Made by a program: the position numbers and the translations under genes. The notes beneath the pieces were generated by a model that saw only the letters and a program-made list of their open reading frames with translations, did not search any database and was not told where the DNA came from. Of a stretch of 64,000 bases of DNA, positions 33,666 to 42,694 are shown piece after piece (the stretch's first letter is position 1; each line of letters starts with the position of its first letter). Origin of the DNA: Pseudomonas haemolytica (lineage in GTDB: Bacteria; Pseudomonadota; Gammaproteobacteria; Pseudomonadales; Pseudomonadaceae); contig NZ_VOIW01000001.1 in NCBI RefSeq assembly GCF_009659625.1, positions 806,001-870,000 on the forward strand, written 5' to 3'.

Positions 33666-34247
33666 ATGCTAACCCAGGAAGAGGATCAGCAGCTGGTCGA
33701 GCGCGTACAACGCGGCGACAAGCGAGCATTTGATCTGCTAGTGCTGAAATACCAGCACAAAATTCTCGGGTTGATCGTGCGGTTTGTGCACGACACCCAT
33801 GAAGCGCAGGACGTTGCACAGGAAGCCTTTATCAAGGCGTACCGTGCACTGGGAAATTTTCGCGGTGATAGTGCGTTTTATACGTGGCTGTACCGCATCG
33901 CCATTAACACGGCGAAAAACTATCTGGTGTCTCGCGGCCGCCGCCCACCAGACAGTGATGTTAGTTCAGAAGATGCAGAATTTTACGATGGTGATCACGG
34001 CCTCAAAGATCTCGAGTCGCCGGAGCGTGCATTGCTGCGCGACGAGATCGAAGGCACCGTCCATCGCACAATTCAGCAACTGCCAGAAGATTTGCGTACT
34101 GCGTTAACTTTACGTGAATTCGATGGTCTGAGTTACGAAGACATTGCGAGCGTTATGCAATGTCCGGTGGGGACTGTAAGGTCACGGATTTTCCGGGCCC
34201 GGGAAGCCATCGACAAAGCCCTGCAACCATTGTTGCAGGAAAACTAA
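33666..34247 (+). CDS. algU: ECF sigma factor AlgU (RpoE)
   Basis: 193 aa. Controls the envelope-stress and alginate regulon. Region 2: FDLLVLKYQHKILGLIVRFVHDTHEAQDVAQEAFIKAYRAL and YTWLYRIAINTAKNYL; region 4: LPEDLRTALTLREFDGLSYEDIASVMQCPVGTVRSRIFRAREAI. MLTQEEDQQLVERVQRG is the standard start, at 33666, not the ATG two codons upstream. First gene of algU-mucA-mucB-mucD. Confidence 0.98.
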   Translation: MLTQEEDQQLVERVQRGDKRAFDLLVLKYQHKILGLIVRFVHDTHEAQDVAQEAFIKAYRALGNFRGDSAFYTWLYRIAINTAKNYLVSRGRRPPDSDVSSEDAEFYDGDHGLKDLESPERALLRDEIEGTVHRTIQQLPEDLRTALTLREFDGLSYEDIASVMQCPVGTVRSRIFRAREAIDKALQPLLQEN

Positions 34248-34279
34248 AGACAGCGGCGACAGCCAAGAGAGGAACCGCC

Positions 34280-34867
34280 ATGAGTCGTGATGCCCTGCAG
34301 GAATCGCTGTCCGCAGTGATGGATAACGAAGCGGATGAACTGGAACTTCGTCGAGTGCTTAACGCATTTGATGATGCCGAAACCCGTGATACCTGGTCTC
34401 GTTACCAAGTCGCTCGGGCGGTGATGCACAAGGATCTTCTAATCCCTCGTCTGGATATTGCTGCGGCCGTTTCTGCTGCGCTTGCTGATGAAGCCGTTCC
34501 GGCAAAAGCTGCACGGGGTCCATGGCGTAGCCTGGGTCGCCTGGCAGTGGCTGCTTCGGTAACCGTCGCTGTACTGGCCGGGGTTCGCCTGTACAACCAG
34601 GACGAGATTGCGGGTAACGAGTTGGCGCAACAGACTCAGCAACCGGTCATGGCCGGCCCGCAAGTCAAAGGCCCGGCTGTACTGGCAGGCTACAAGGAAA
34701 GCTCCGATACCACCGGCCCTATGGCTAATGGTGTACTTCAAGGGCAATCCGGCTGGCAGGACCAGCGTCTTCCAGGCTACCTGCGTCAACACGCACAGGA
34801 ATCGGCCTCGAAAGGCGCCGAAAGCGCTCTGCCATACGCTCGAGCAGCAAGCCAGGAAAACCGCTGA
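34280..34867 (+). CDS. mucA: Anti-sigma factor MucA
   Basis: 195 aa, inner-membrane anti-sigma factor holding AlgU. N-terminal RseA domain MSRDALQESLSAVMDNEADELELRRVL...WSRYQVARAVMH; one membrane helix around LGRLAVAASVTVAVLAGVRLY; periplasmic domain bound by MucB, ending in PYARAASQENR. The gene is full length with no mucoidy-type frameshift. AGAGAGGAACCGCC precedes the ATG. Confidence 0.96.
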   Translation: MSRDALQESLSAVMDNEADELELRRVLNAFDDAETRDTWSRYQVARAVMHKDLLIPRLDIAAAVSAALADEAVPAKAARGPWRSLGRLAVAASVTVAVLAGVRLYNQDEIAGNELAQQTQQPVMAGPQVKGPAVLAGYKESSDTTGPMANGVLQGQSGWQDQRLPGYLRQHAQESASKGAESALPYARAASQENR

Positions 34868-34883
34868 TCCGCTAAGGAGCCCT

Positions 34884-35843
34884 ATGCGCGCCATACCGCT
34901 CCTTACGCTTTTGCTCAGTAGTTGGTTTGCACTACCCGCCCATGCCGATGAAGCCCAAGACTGGCTGATTCGACTTGGGCGTGCAGAGCAGCAGCAAAGT
35001 TTCGAAGGTACGTTTGTCTACGAACGTAATGGCAGTTTTTCTACCCATGACATCTGGCATCGTGTCCAGGATGGTCATGTCCGTGAACGGTTGCTGCAGC
35101 TTGATGGCTCGGCTCAGGAAGCCGTACGAGTGGATGGCCGGACGCAGTGCGTCAGTGGCGCCCTGGTTGCTGGCCTCAGTAACTCTCCTGATGCGTCTTC
35201 GCGTGCATTTGATCCACAAAAACTCACTCAACTCTATGAACTCGCCGTCATTGGTAAATCCCGCGTGGCCGGTCGTAATGCAGTGATTGTGTCGATCAGG
35301 CCGCGAGATCAATACCGCTATGGCTTTGAATTGCACCTGGACCGTGAGACCGCGCTGCCGCTTAAATCCCTGCTGCTTAATGACCAGGGGCAGTTGTTGG
35401 AGCGCTTTCAGTTCACTCGGCTGGAAACCTCGGTAGCTCCCTCCGACCATGACTTGCAGCCCAGTAACGAATGCTCGCCGGTAGCCGTTTCTACACGTAA
35501 AGAGCCGGACATGCCTGCCGCCCAGGCGTGGCATCTGGATTGGCTGCCGACAGGTTTTCAACAGATCAGCAGCAACACACGCAAAAATCCCCAAACGAAA
35601 TCAACAGTCGACAGCTTGATGTACGATGATGGGCTGGCGCGTTTTTCTGTGTTTCTTGAGTCAACCAACGACGCGGACGTCAATGAAACCCGCACTCAGG
35701 TAGGCCCAACCGTAGCCGTATCCCGGCGCTTGAATACGGTAGAGGGTGAAATGATGGTGACGGTCGTGGGTGAAATTCCTATCGGCACTGCTGAGCGTAT
35801 CGCGTTGTCGCTGCGCAGTGAGAAGGCCGCTGCCAAGCCGTGA
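34884..35843 (+). CDS. mucB: MucB (RseB-like) negative regulator of AlgU
   Basis: 319 aa. Periplasmic protein that binds MucA and protects it from AlgW cleavage. Signal peptide MRAIPLLTLLLSSWFALPAHADE; MucB/RseB N domain with SFEGTFVYERNGSFSTHDIWHRVQDGHVRERLLQLDG, and C domain with PAAQAWHLDWLPTGFQ. AAGGAGCC precedes ATG 34884. Follows mucA by 16 bases. Confidence 0.96.
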   Translation: MRAIPLLTLLLSSWFALPAHADEAQDWLIRLGRAEQQQSFEGTFVYERNGSFSTHDIWHRVQDGHVRERLLQLDGSAQEAVRVDGRTQCVSGALVAGLSNSPDASSRAFDPQKLTQLYELAVIGKSRVAGRNAVIVSIRPRDQYRYGFELHLDRETALPLKSLLLNDQGQLLERFQFTRLETSVAPSDHDLQPSNECSPVAVSTRKEPDMPAAQAWHLDWLPTGFQQISSNTRKNPQTKSTVDSLMYDDGLARFSVFLESTNDADVNETRTQVGPTVAVSRRLNTVEGEMMVTVVGEIPIGTAERIALSLRSEKAAAKP

Positions 35844-35909
35844 GATGGTTAATCTAATGTTCATCCTGATCTTTCAATCTGTGCCCAAGTTTGGTTAGGT
35901 GCTGAACGT

Positions 35910-36068
35910 ATGAAATTTCTGGATCAGCATTTTCACTTGCAAAAATTCCTCATGTTTTTTATAGGTCAGGGTTTGTTGGCTCTGGCCTTGTTTTGTTCGC
36001 GGAACAAAAATGCCGATCGCAATATTCGGCGTTTATTGAACCCTGTCGCTCAACCTTGCTCGTCGTAA
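35910..36068 (+). CDS. Possible small membrane ORF between mucB and mucD
   Basis: 52 codons, MKFLDQHFHLQKFLMFF, then IGQGLLALALFCSRNKN and a basic end. One hydrophobic stretch. It occupies the place of mucC in P. aeruginosa but has none of the cysteines of the RseC/MucC family, so it is not that gene. No good ribosome binding site. It may be spurious. Confidence 0.25.
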   Translation: MKFLDQHFHLQKFLMFFIGQGLLALALFCSRNKNADRNIRRLLNPVAQPCSS

Positions 36069-36078
36069 CGGGAGCTGT

Positions 36079-37515
36079 ATGTCGATACCACGTTTGAAGT
36101 CTTACCTATCCATAGTCGCCACGGTACTGGTGCTGGGTCAGGCCTTGCCTGCGCAAGCAGTCGAGCTGCCTGACTTCACCCAACTGGTGGAGCAGGCCTC
36201 GCCTGCGGTGGTGAACATCAGCACCACGCAGAAACTGCCGGATCGCAAAGTCTCGAACCAGCAGATGCCGGATCTGGAAGGCTTGCCGCCCATGCTGCGC
36301 GAGTTCTTCGAGCGAGGCATGCCGCAACCACGTACCCCTCGCGGTGGTGGTGGCCAGCGAGAAGCCCAGTCCCTGGGCTCCGGCTTCATCATTTCACCTG
36401 ACGGCTATATCCTCACCAACAACCACGTGATTGCCGATGCCGACGAGATTCTCGTGCGCCTGGCTGATCGCAGTGAACTCAAGGCCAAGCTGATCGGCAC
36501 CGACCCGCGTTCCGACGTAGCCTTGCTGAAAATCGATGGCAAGGACTTGCCGGTGCTCAAGCTGGGTAAATCCCAGGATTTGAAGGCCGGCCAATGGGTG
36601 GTAGCAATCGGTTCGCCGTTCGGCTTCGATCATACCGTTACGCAGGGCATCGTCAGCGCCATCGGTCGTAGCCTGCCGAACGAAAACTACGTACCGTTCA
36701 TCCAGACTGACGTGCCGATCAATCCGGGCAACTCCGGTGGCCCGCTGTTCAACCTGGCCGGCGAGGTGGTGGGCATCAACTCGCAGATCTACACCCGTTC
36801 CGGGGGCTTCATGGGCGTGTCTTTCGCGATCCCGATTGACGTGGCCATGGACGTTTCCAATCAGTTGAAAAGCGGTGGCAAGGTCAGCCGTGGCTGGTTG
36901 GGCGTGGTGATCCAGGAAGTGAACAAAGACCTGGCTGAGTCCTTCGGTCTCGACAAGCCGGCTGGCGCCCTGGTTGCACAGATTCAGGATAATGGCCCCG
37001 CGGCCAAAGGCGGTCTGAAGGTCGGCGACGTGATCCTTAGCATGAACGGCCAGCCGATTGTCATGTCGGCCGACTTGCCTCATCTGGTCGGTGCGCTCAA
37101 GGCCGGCGGCAAAGCCAAGCTGGAAGTGATTCGTGATGGCAAGCGCCAGGCCGTTGAACTGACCGTCGGCGCCATCCCGGAGGAAGGCGCGACCCTTGAT
37201 GCCCTGGGCAACGCCAAGCCAGGTGCCGAGCGCAGCAGCAACCGCCTGGGTATTGCCGTGGTTGAACTGACCGCCGAGCAGAAGAAAACCTTCGACCTGC
37301 AGAGCGGTGTCGTGATCAAGGAAGTGCAGGACGGCCCGGCCGCCTTGATCGGCCTGCAGCCTGGTGACGTGATCACTCACCTGAACAACCAGGCGATTGA
37401 CACCACCAAGGAATTCACCGACATCGCCAAGGCGTTGCCGAAGAATCGCTCGGTGTCGATGCGCGTCCTGCGTCAAGGTCGTGCGAGCTTCATTACCTTC
37501 AAGCTGGCAGAGTAA
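36079..37515 (+). CDS. mucD: Periplasmic serine protease MucD (DegP-like)
   Basis: 478 aa. Signal peptide ending QALPAQA; trypsin-like domain with His116 (LTNNHVIAD), Asp146 (RSDVALLK) and Ser219 (NPGNSGGP); then two PDZ domains (GWLGVVIQEVN..., and RLGIAVVELTAEQ...). Degrades misfolded envelope proteins and dampens AlgU activity. CGGGAGCTGT precedes the ATG. A strong terminator follows. Confidence 0.96.
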   Translation: MSIPRLKSYLSIVATVLVLGQALPAQAVELPDFTQLVEQASPAVVNISTTQKLPDRKVSNQQMPDLEGLPPMLREFFERGMPQPRTPRGGGGQREAQSLGSGFIISPDGYILTNNHVIADADEILVRLADRSELKAKLIGTDPRSDVALLKIDGKDLPVLKLGKSQDLKAGQWVVAIGSPFGFDHTVTQGIVSAIGRSLPNENYVPFIQTDVPINPGNSGGPLFNLAGEVVGINSQIYTRSGGFMGVSFAIPIDVAMDVSNQLKSGGKVSRGWLGVVIQEVNKDLAESFGLDKPAGALVAQIQDNGPAAKGGLKVGDVILSMNGQPIVMSADLPHLVGALKAGGKAKLEVIRDGKRQAVELTVGAIPEEGATLDALGNAKPGAERSSNRLGIAVVELTAEQKKTFDLQSGVVIKEVQDGPAALIGLQPGDVITHLNNQAIDTTKEFTDIAKALPKNRSVSMRVLRQGRASFITFKLAE

Positions 37516-37523
37516 TTCGCTAG

Positions 37524-37574
37524 CCCACAAAAAAGCCCCGCTGTCGGTTAACGATAGCGGGGCTTTTTTGTGGG
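37524..37574. terminator. Bidirectional terminator after mucD
   Basis: CCCACAAAAAAGCCCCGCT..., loop GTTAA, ...AGCGGGGCTTTTTTGTGGG: long stem with T tracts for both strands, between the converging mucD and BepA-like genes. Confidence 0.92.
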
Positions 37575-37582
37575 CGATGGGT

Positions 37583-39016
37583 TTAGCTCATCATCCCTTT
37601 CACCAGGCGTTCCTGCTCGATCAGCTCGCGCTGACGGGCATCGATGCGCGAGGACAGAGGGAAGTTGTTGCCAGCGCGGCGCTTGGCAAAGTCCAACTGC
37701 TGAATGGCCTGCTGGAAATCACCCACCAGTGCGAAGTATTCGGCGCGAGCCTGATGCAGGCCGATGATGTTGCCGGACAAGCCGCGCGTTTCGGCGACTT
37801 GATACCATACGTCTGGATCGTCCGGGCGGGACTTGAGCAACCCGTCCAGCGCCTTCTCCGCATCAGCAGTGCGGTTCTGTTTAAGCAATAAGTCAACCCG
37901 CACCTGGTTCAGTGGATAGTTGCTGGGATATTGCGTGAGCATGCGGTCAGTGCGTTGCTGTGCATCCGGCATGCGATTGCTGGTGATATCCAGCTCGATC
38001 TGCGCCAGATTGTAGGTGATGTCGTTGGGCGCCTTGGCCAGCAGCGGCGCCAGGCTCTCCCGTGCTTCCTTGAGTTGGGTACCTTTGATCTGGGCGATGG
38101 CCAGGCCATATCGCGCCACGTCGTTTTTAGGGTTGTCGTCCAACTGGGCCTGGAAGCGCTTGGCGGCGAGACCTGGCGTGTCTTCGTACTTCAATTGCAC
38201 CCGTGCGCGAATCAGTTGATAGCGCAAGCTGTCTTCCTTGCCGCCGGGTTTGGCCTGCTCGGCGCGGTTGCGGGTATCGGCGATCCGCGATTCCGTCACC
38301 GGGTGAGTCAGCAGGAATTCCGGTGGCTTGGCGTCGAAGCGGTATTGGCGCATCAGGCGTTCGAACATGGTGGGCATGGAGCGGGGGTCGTAACCGGCTT
38401 TCTCCAGGTTGAGGATGCCGATACGGTCAGCCTCTTGTTCGTTCTGCCGGGAGAACCGGCGCTGCTCCTGGATCGCTGCGGCTTGTGAGCCGGCAATCGC
38501 GGCGATACCCGCATCGCCGGCACCTGCGGCGGCGGCGATGATGCCGCCGAGCAGAGCAGCCATCATCGGTAGTTGCATGCGTGACTGTGCTTCCACGCCC
38601 CTGGCAAAGTGACGCTGGGACAAGTGAGCCAGTTCGTGGGCCAGTACCGACGCATATTCACCTTCGGTCTGCGCATTGAGAAACAAGCCGCCGTTGACCC
38701 CGACGATCCCACCGGGTGCGGCAAAGGCATTGAGCTGGGGGCTGTTGATCAGGATGAATTCCAGGCGCCGGTCGTTGACCTGGCTGGTCTCCACCAGTTT
38801 GTACACGCTGGTTTCAACGTAATCCTTGAGTTGCGGGTCATTGAGCTGCGAGACCTGACCGCGCAGGTAGGCCAGCCATGCGCGCCCCAGTTGGTATTCC
38901 TGTTGTGGCGAGACAATGGCAGAACTGGCGTCGCCAAGTGACGGCAGCTCGTCAGCGAAGGCCGGGGAGGCCAGCAGGCAGGCCAGCGTCAGCAGGGTAG
39001 GGCGCAAAAAAGTCAT
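37583..39016 (-). CDS. bepA: BepA-like periplasmic M48 metalloprotease with TPR repeats
   Basis: 477 aa. Signal peptide LTLACLLASPAFADELP; M48 domain with the zinc motif VLAHELAHLSQRH and the third ligand in RQNEQEADRIG; GGIIAAAAGAG hydrophobic loop; TPR repeats from about residue 300 (YNLAQIEL..., DVWYQVAETRG). BepA assists outer-membrane protein assembly and degrades stalled LptD. ATG at 39016 gives the family's usual start; the ATG at 39022 adds two residues. Confidence 0.92.
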   Translation of the reverse strand: MTFLRPTLLTLACLLASPAFADELPSLGDASSAIVSPQQEYQLGRAWLAYLRGQVSQLNDPQLKDYVETSVYKLVETSQVNDRRLEFILINSPQLNAFAAPGGIVGVNGGLFLNAQTEGEYASVLAHELAHLSQRHFARGVEAQSRMQLPMMAALLGGIIAAAAGAGDAGIAAIAGSQAAAIQEQRRFSRQNEQEADRIGILNLEKAGYDPRSMPTMFERLMRQYRFDAKPPEFLLTHPVTESRIADTRNRAEQAKPGGKEDSLRYQLIRARVQLKYEDTPGLAAKRFQAQLDDNPKNDVARYGLAIAQIKGTQLKEARESLAPLLAKAPNDITYNLAQIELDITSNRMPDAQQRTDRMLTQYPSNYPLNQVRVDLLLKQNRTADAEKALDGLLKSRPDDPDVWYQVAETRGLSGNIIGLHQARAEYFALVGDFQQAIQQLDFAKRRAGNNFPLSSRIDARQRELIEQERLVKGMMS

Positions 39017-39111
39017 GCACAAAGCCTTTCGACAAAGAGCTTACTGTAGCCGGACACTGCGCTTCGGACCAGATATTCTAAGCAGCCCAAATGTTTGCCT
39101 GGAGTAACACC

Positions 39112-39351
39112 ATGACCGACGCTGTAGCCTTTGACGCCGAACTCGATGCCAGCGGCCTCAACTGTCCGTTGCCCTTGCTCAAGGCCAAGCTGGAACTCAA
39201 TCGTTTGGCCAGCGGCGCAGTGCTCAAGGTGACCGCCACGGATGCAGGCTCCCAGCGTGATTTCCGGACCTTTGCCAAGCTGGCCGGCCATACGCTGGTC
39301 AAGGAAGAAGAGGCTGCCGGTGTTTACCGTTATTGGTTGCGCAAGGCCTGA
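39112..39351 (+). CDS. TusA-family sulfurtransferase
   Basis: 79 aa. LDASGLNCPLPLLKAKLELNRLASGAVLKVTATDAG is the SirA/TusA-type fold with the conserved C-P-x-P motif; its Cys carries persulfide sulfur. It is a TusA paralogue, not necessarily the tRNA-thiolation one. ATG at 39112 rather than 39091. Confidence 0.9.
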   Translation: MTDAVAFDAELDASGLNCPLPLLKAKLELNRLASGAVLKVTATDAGSQRDFRTFAKLAGHTLVKEEEAAGVYRYWLRKA

Positions 39352-39370
39352 CGACCTTGTCGACGCAAGA

Positions 39371-39844
39371 TCAGGCCTTGCTCAGCGCCTGCGCTGCCGC
39401 TAAAACCGCATCTACATGCCCCGGCACTTTCACGCCGCGCCATTCCTGGCGCAGTACGCCATCTTTGTCGATCAGGAACGTGCTGCGATCCACGCCCAGG
39501 TATTCCTTGCCATACAGCTTCTTCAGCTTGATCACATCAAACAGCTGGCAAACCGCTTCATCTTTATCACTGATCAGCTCGAAGGGAAATTCCTGCTTGC
39601 CCTTGAAGTTTTCGTGGGACTTTACGCTGTCACGCGACACGCCGAAAACTTCGGTGTTGGCGGCCTTGAACGCTGCGTACTGGTCACGAAAACCCTGGCC
39701 TTCGGTGGTGCAGCCCGGGGTGCTGTCCTTCGGGTAAAAGTAGATCACCACTTGCTTGCCCTTGAGGGCTGCGAGGCTGAAGGTCTGGCCGCTGGTGGCC
39801 TGGGCTTCGAAATCGGCCACGGGTTTGTCGATGGCTACCGGCAT
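39371..39844 (-). CDS. bcp: Thioredoxin-dependent thiol peroxidase Bcp (PrxQ)
   Basis: 157 aa. FYPKDSTPGCTTEGQGFRDQ holds the peroxidatic Cys (STPGCTTE), here without the usual second Cys five residues later, so resolution must use another cysteine or a partner. RSTFLIDKDGVLRQEWRGVKVPGHVD is the C-terminal signature. Reduces organic peroxides and H2O2. Located just after gcvR, same strand. Confidence 0.93.
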   Translation of the reverse strand: MPVAIDKPVADFEAQATSGQTFSLAALKGKQVVIYFYPKDSTPGCTTEGQGFRDQYAAFKAANTEVFGVSRDSVKSHENFKGKQEFPFELISDKDEAVCQLFDVIKLKKLYGKEYLGVDRSTFLIDKDGVLRQEWRGVKVPGHVDAVLAAAQALSKA

Positions 39845-39855
39845 GGAGTACTTCC

Positions 39856-40416
39856 TTACATTGGGTTCTGTGGGCGCCATGGCTCGATCAGTGCGTCGAG
39901 GTTCAGGGCATCGGCGAAATCCAGGAACTGGTCGCGCAACCAACTGATCTGTACGCCCGCCGGAAGGGTCACGGTGAATGTCGCGTTGAGCATGGTGCCG
40001 CCAGTTTGCGGGGCCTGGTAGGTGTCGCAGGTCAGGTTTTCCAGCTCGACGTTGTGGTCGATGAAGAACTGGCACAACTCGTTGACGATATCCGAACGGT
40101 AGGCCGAGCTGACATACGCTACGTAAGGCAGGGCCTGCGGGCGATTTTCCAGGGCGGCGCTGCGCACTACGTTGACGGTGAAATCGTGTTTCTTGGCCAG
40201 GCCCGGCAGGCCGGTTTCGAGGCGCGCCAAGGCGTCCCAGGAGCCGGAAATCTGCAAGACCAGCGCGCTGCACTCGCCGTGGCGGGTCAGGCGGGAGGTC
40301 ACGACGGCGCAGCGGTTCTCATGGCTGGCGCGGCACAGGACGTTGGTCAGCTCCATGGGGTTGGCGCCGAGGGCACTGATAACAAGGAATTGTTCGCGAA
40401 CTGTGGGGGTGGACAT
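39856..40416 (-). CDS. gcvR: GcvR-like ACT-domain regulator of glycine cleavage
   Basis: 186 aa, two ACT domains: REQFLVISALGANPMELTNVLCRASHENRCAV and PYVAYVSSAYRSDIVNELCQFFIDHNVELENLTCDTYQA. GcvR senses glycine and antagonises GcvA in E. coli. It is divergent from dapA and only 11 bases upstream of bcp, the conserved gcvR-bcp pair. Confidence 0.9.
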   Translation of the reverse strand: MSTPTVREQFLVISALGANPMELTNVLCRASHENRCAVVTSRLTRHGECSALVLQISGSWDALARLETGLPGLAKKHDFTVNVVRSAALENRPQALPYVAYVSSAYRSDIVNELCQFFIDHNVELENLTCDTYQAPQTGGTMLNATFTVTLPAGVQISWLRDQFLDFADALNLDALIEPWRPQNPM

Positions 40417-40678
40417 GCAGCCTTCCTAAAGCGATGAGCGGTCGATACCGTGTGGGCCGTATCGATCAAAGGATGAAGGGTAGCGAAAACCGTCGCCAAG
40501 GGCTAGGAGGTGGCGTTTTCATTGCGTGATCGGTCGACCTCAGGCGGTACTTTGGCCCAATGATGGCATCGCCCGACGTTTAGTTGGTCCAGAACGCGTC
40601 CTCACGCGGTACTTCGCTTGTACAAGCATCTTGGCGCCAGTACCATTACGGCTCTCTTTTTCCGGCAGGAGCGGTTGC

Positions 40679-41557
40679 ATGATTGCGGGCAGTATGGTGG
40701 CACTGGTCACACCCATGGATGCACAAGGTCGTCTCGACTGGGACAGCCTGGGCAAACTGGTGGACTTCCACCTGCAAGAGGGCACCAACGCCATCGTGGC
40801 GGTCGGCACCACAGGTGAATCGGCCACTCTCGATGTGGAAGAACACATCCAGGTGATCGAGTTCGTGGTCAAGCGCGTCGCGGGCCGTATTGCCGTGATC
40901 GCGGGCACGGGCGCCAACTCGACGCGTGAAGCGATCGAGCTGACCAGGAATGCCAAGAAAGCCGGCGCCGACGCCTGTCTTCTGGTAACCCCGTACTACA
41001 ACAAGCCGACCCAGGAAGGCCTGTACCAGCACTTCCGTACCATTGCCGAAGCCGTCGACATCCCGCAGATCCTCTATAACGTACCGGGTCGCACCGCGTG
41101 CGATATGAAGCCCGAGACCGTGATCCGCCTGTCCACCGTGCCGAACATCATCGGCATCAAGGAAGCTACCGGCGACCTGCAGCGCGCCAAGGACATCCTG
41201 GCCGGCGTGAGCAGCGACTTCCTGGTGTATTCCGGTGATGACGCCACGGCCGTCGAGCTGATCCTGCTGGGTGGCAAAGGCAACATCTCCGTGACCGCCA
41301 ACGTGGCCCCGCGCGCCATGAGCGAAATGTGCGCCGCCGCCATCGCCGGCGACGCCGTGACTGCCCGTGGCATTCACGAGAAGCTGATGCCGCTCAACAA
41401 GACATTGTTTATCGAATCCAACCCTATTCCCGTGAAGTGGGCGCTGTTTGAGATGGGCCTGATGCCGGACGGTATCCGTCTGCCGCTCACCCGGCTCAGC
41501 GAAGCCTGTCACGAACCGCTGCGACAGGCCCTGCGCCAGTCCGGCGTCCTGGTTTAA
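40679..41557 (+). CDS. dapA: 4-hydroxy-tetrahydrodipicolinate synthase DapA
   Basis: 292 aa. Condenses pyruvate and aspartate semialdehyde for lysine and peptidoglycan synthesis. Schiff-base Lys161 (IIGIKEATGD), Tyr133 (LYNVPGRT), and GTTGESATL. The frame is open upstream to 40526, but MIAGSMVALVTPM is the universal start. First gene of dapA-bamC-MBL-purC. Confidence 0.97.
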   Translation: MIAGSMVALVTPMDAQGRLDWDSLGKLVDFHLQEGTNAIVAVGTTGESATLDVEEHIQVIEFVVKRVAGRIAVIAGTGANSTREAIELTRNAKKAGADACLLVTPYYNKPTQEGLYQHFRTIAEAVDIPQILYNVPGRTACDMKPETVIRLSTVPNIIGIKEATGDLQRAKDILAGVSSDFLVYSGDDATAVELILLGGKGNISVTANVAPRAMSEMCAAAIAGDAVTARGIHEKLMPLNKTLFIESNPIPVKWALFEMGLMPDGIRLPLTRLSEACHEPLRQALRQSGVLV

Positions 41558-41574
41558 TTGAGGAAGCACTACGC

Positions 41575-42690
41575 ATGAAGCGATTGGCCGGACTTTCCGC
41601 ACTTGCCTTGATTATCTCCAGCACCAGTGGCTGCGGTTGGATTTGGGGCCCGGAAGGCTACTTCCGTGACCGCGGCAGCGATTACCTGGAAGCACAAGCA
41701 ACCAAACCGATGCAATTGCCGCCGGATGTCAATGTCGCCAAGCGCCTTGACCCGTTGCTGCCGATCCCACGCAATGTTGCCGATGACACCGTCAAGGGTG
41801 AATACGTGGTGCCGCGCCCACAGCCAATTACGGCAGTGGCGGATGCCAGCGACTACAGCCTGCAGAAAAGCGGCGACAACCGCTGGATCGTGGCCCAGCG
41901 CCCACCTGCCGAAGTCTGGCCAGTGGCCGTGCAGTTCTTCCAGGACAACGGTTTCCGCCTCGACCAGCAACGCCCGCAGACCGGTGAGTTCACCACGGCG
42001 TGGCAGCAAGGCCGCGAACTGTCCGCCAACATGGCTCAGCGCCTGCAGGCTGGCGGTGTAGCCGCCGACAGCGAAGCCCGTGTGCGTGTGCGCATCGAGC
42101 CAGGCGTGCAGCGCAATACCAGTGAAGTCTATGTGGTCAGCGCCGAGCGTCCTGCCGGCAGCACAGCCAACGTCGATTTCACACCACGTTCGGTCAACAC
42201 CGGCGTCGACGCCGCGCTGGTCGACGAGATGCTGGCTAGCATGAGCCGTATTTCCGAGAAGGGCGGTTCCGTTTCCCTGCTTGCCGCGCGTGATTACGAT
42301 ACGCCTAACCGCGTCAGCCTCACCGAAGATGGCAGCGGTAACGTGGTGCTGAACCTGGGTGAAGACCTCGACCGTGCCTGGGCCAGTGTCGGCCGCGCGT
42401 TGGAGCAGGGCCCTTGGCGCGTTGAAGACATCAACCGCAGCCTGGGCCTGTACTACATCAACGTGGCTGAAAAGGCCGAGAAGAAAGACGACGAGCCAGG
42501 TTTCTTCGGCAAATTGTTCGGCAGCACGCCGACCAAGGAAGAAGTCGAAACCCGTGCCGAGCGTTACCAGGTTCGTTTGAGCAAGGTTGGCGAGAGCGTA
42601 CAAGTCACCGTCGAGAAGAACATCAACACCGTTGCGCCAGCTGAAACGGCGCGCAAAGTGTTGGGCGTGATTCAAGACAACCTGGGCTGA
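41575..42690 (+). CDS. bamC: Outer-membrane assembly lipoprotein BamC
   Basis: 371 aa. Lipobox in LIISSTSGCGW; the unstructured N-terminal lasso (DYLEAQATKPMQLPPDV) binds BamD, followed by two helix-grip domains. Component of the BAM complex. Starts 18 bases after dapA, the conserved order. Confidence 0.95.
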   Translation: MKRLAGLSALALIISSTSGCGWIWGPEGYFRDRGSDYLEAQATKPMQLPPDVNVAKRLDPLLPIPRNVADDTVKGEYVVPRPQPITAVADASDYSLQKSGDNRWIVAQRPPAEVWPVAVQFFQDNGFRLDQQRPQTGEFTTAWQQGRELSANMAQRLQAGGVAADSEARVRVRIEPGVQRNTSEVYVVSAERPAGSTANVDFTPRSVNTGVDAALVDEMLASMSRISEKGGSVSLLAARDYDTPNRVSLTEDGSGNVVLNLGEDLDRAWASVGRALEQGPWRVEDINRSLGLYYINVAEKAEKKDDEPGFFGKLFGSTPTKEEVETRAERYQVRLSKVGESVQVTVEKNINTVAPAETARKVLGVIQDNLG

Positions 42691-42694
42691 TCCG

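Noticed and set aside
36394..37530. 378-codon open frame antisense to mucD
   Set aside because: Same reason: shadow of a certain gene with low-complexity composition.
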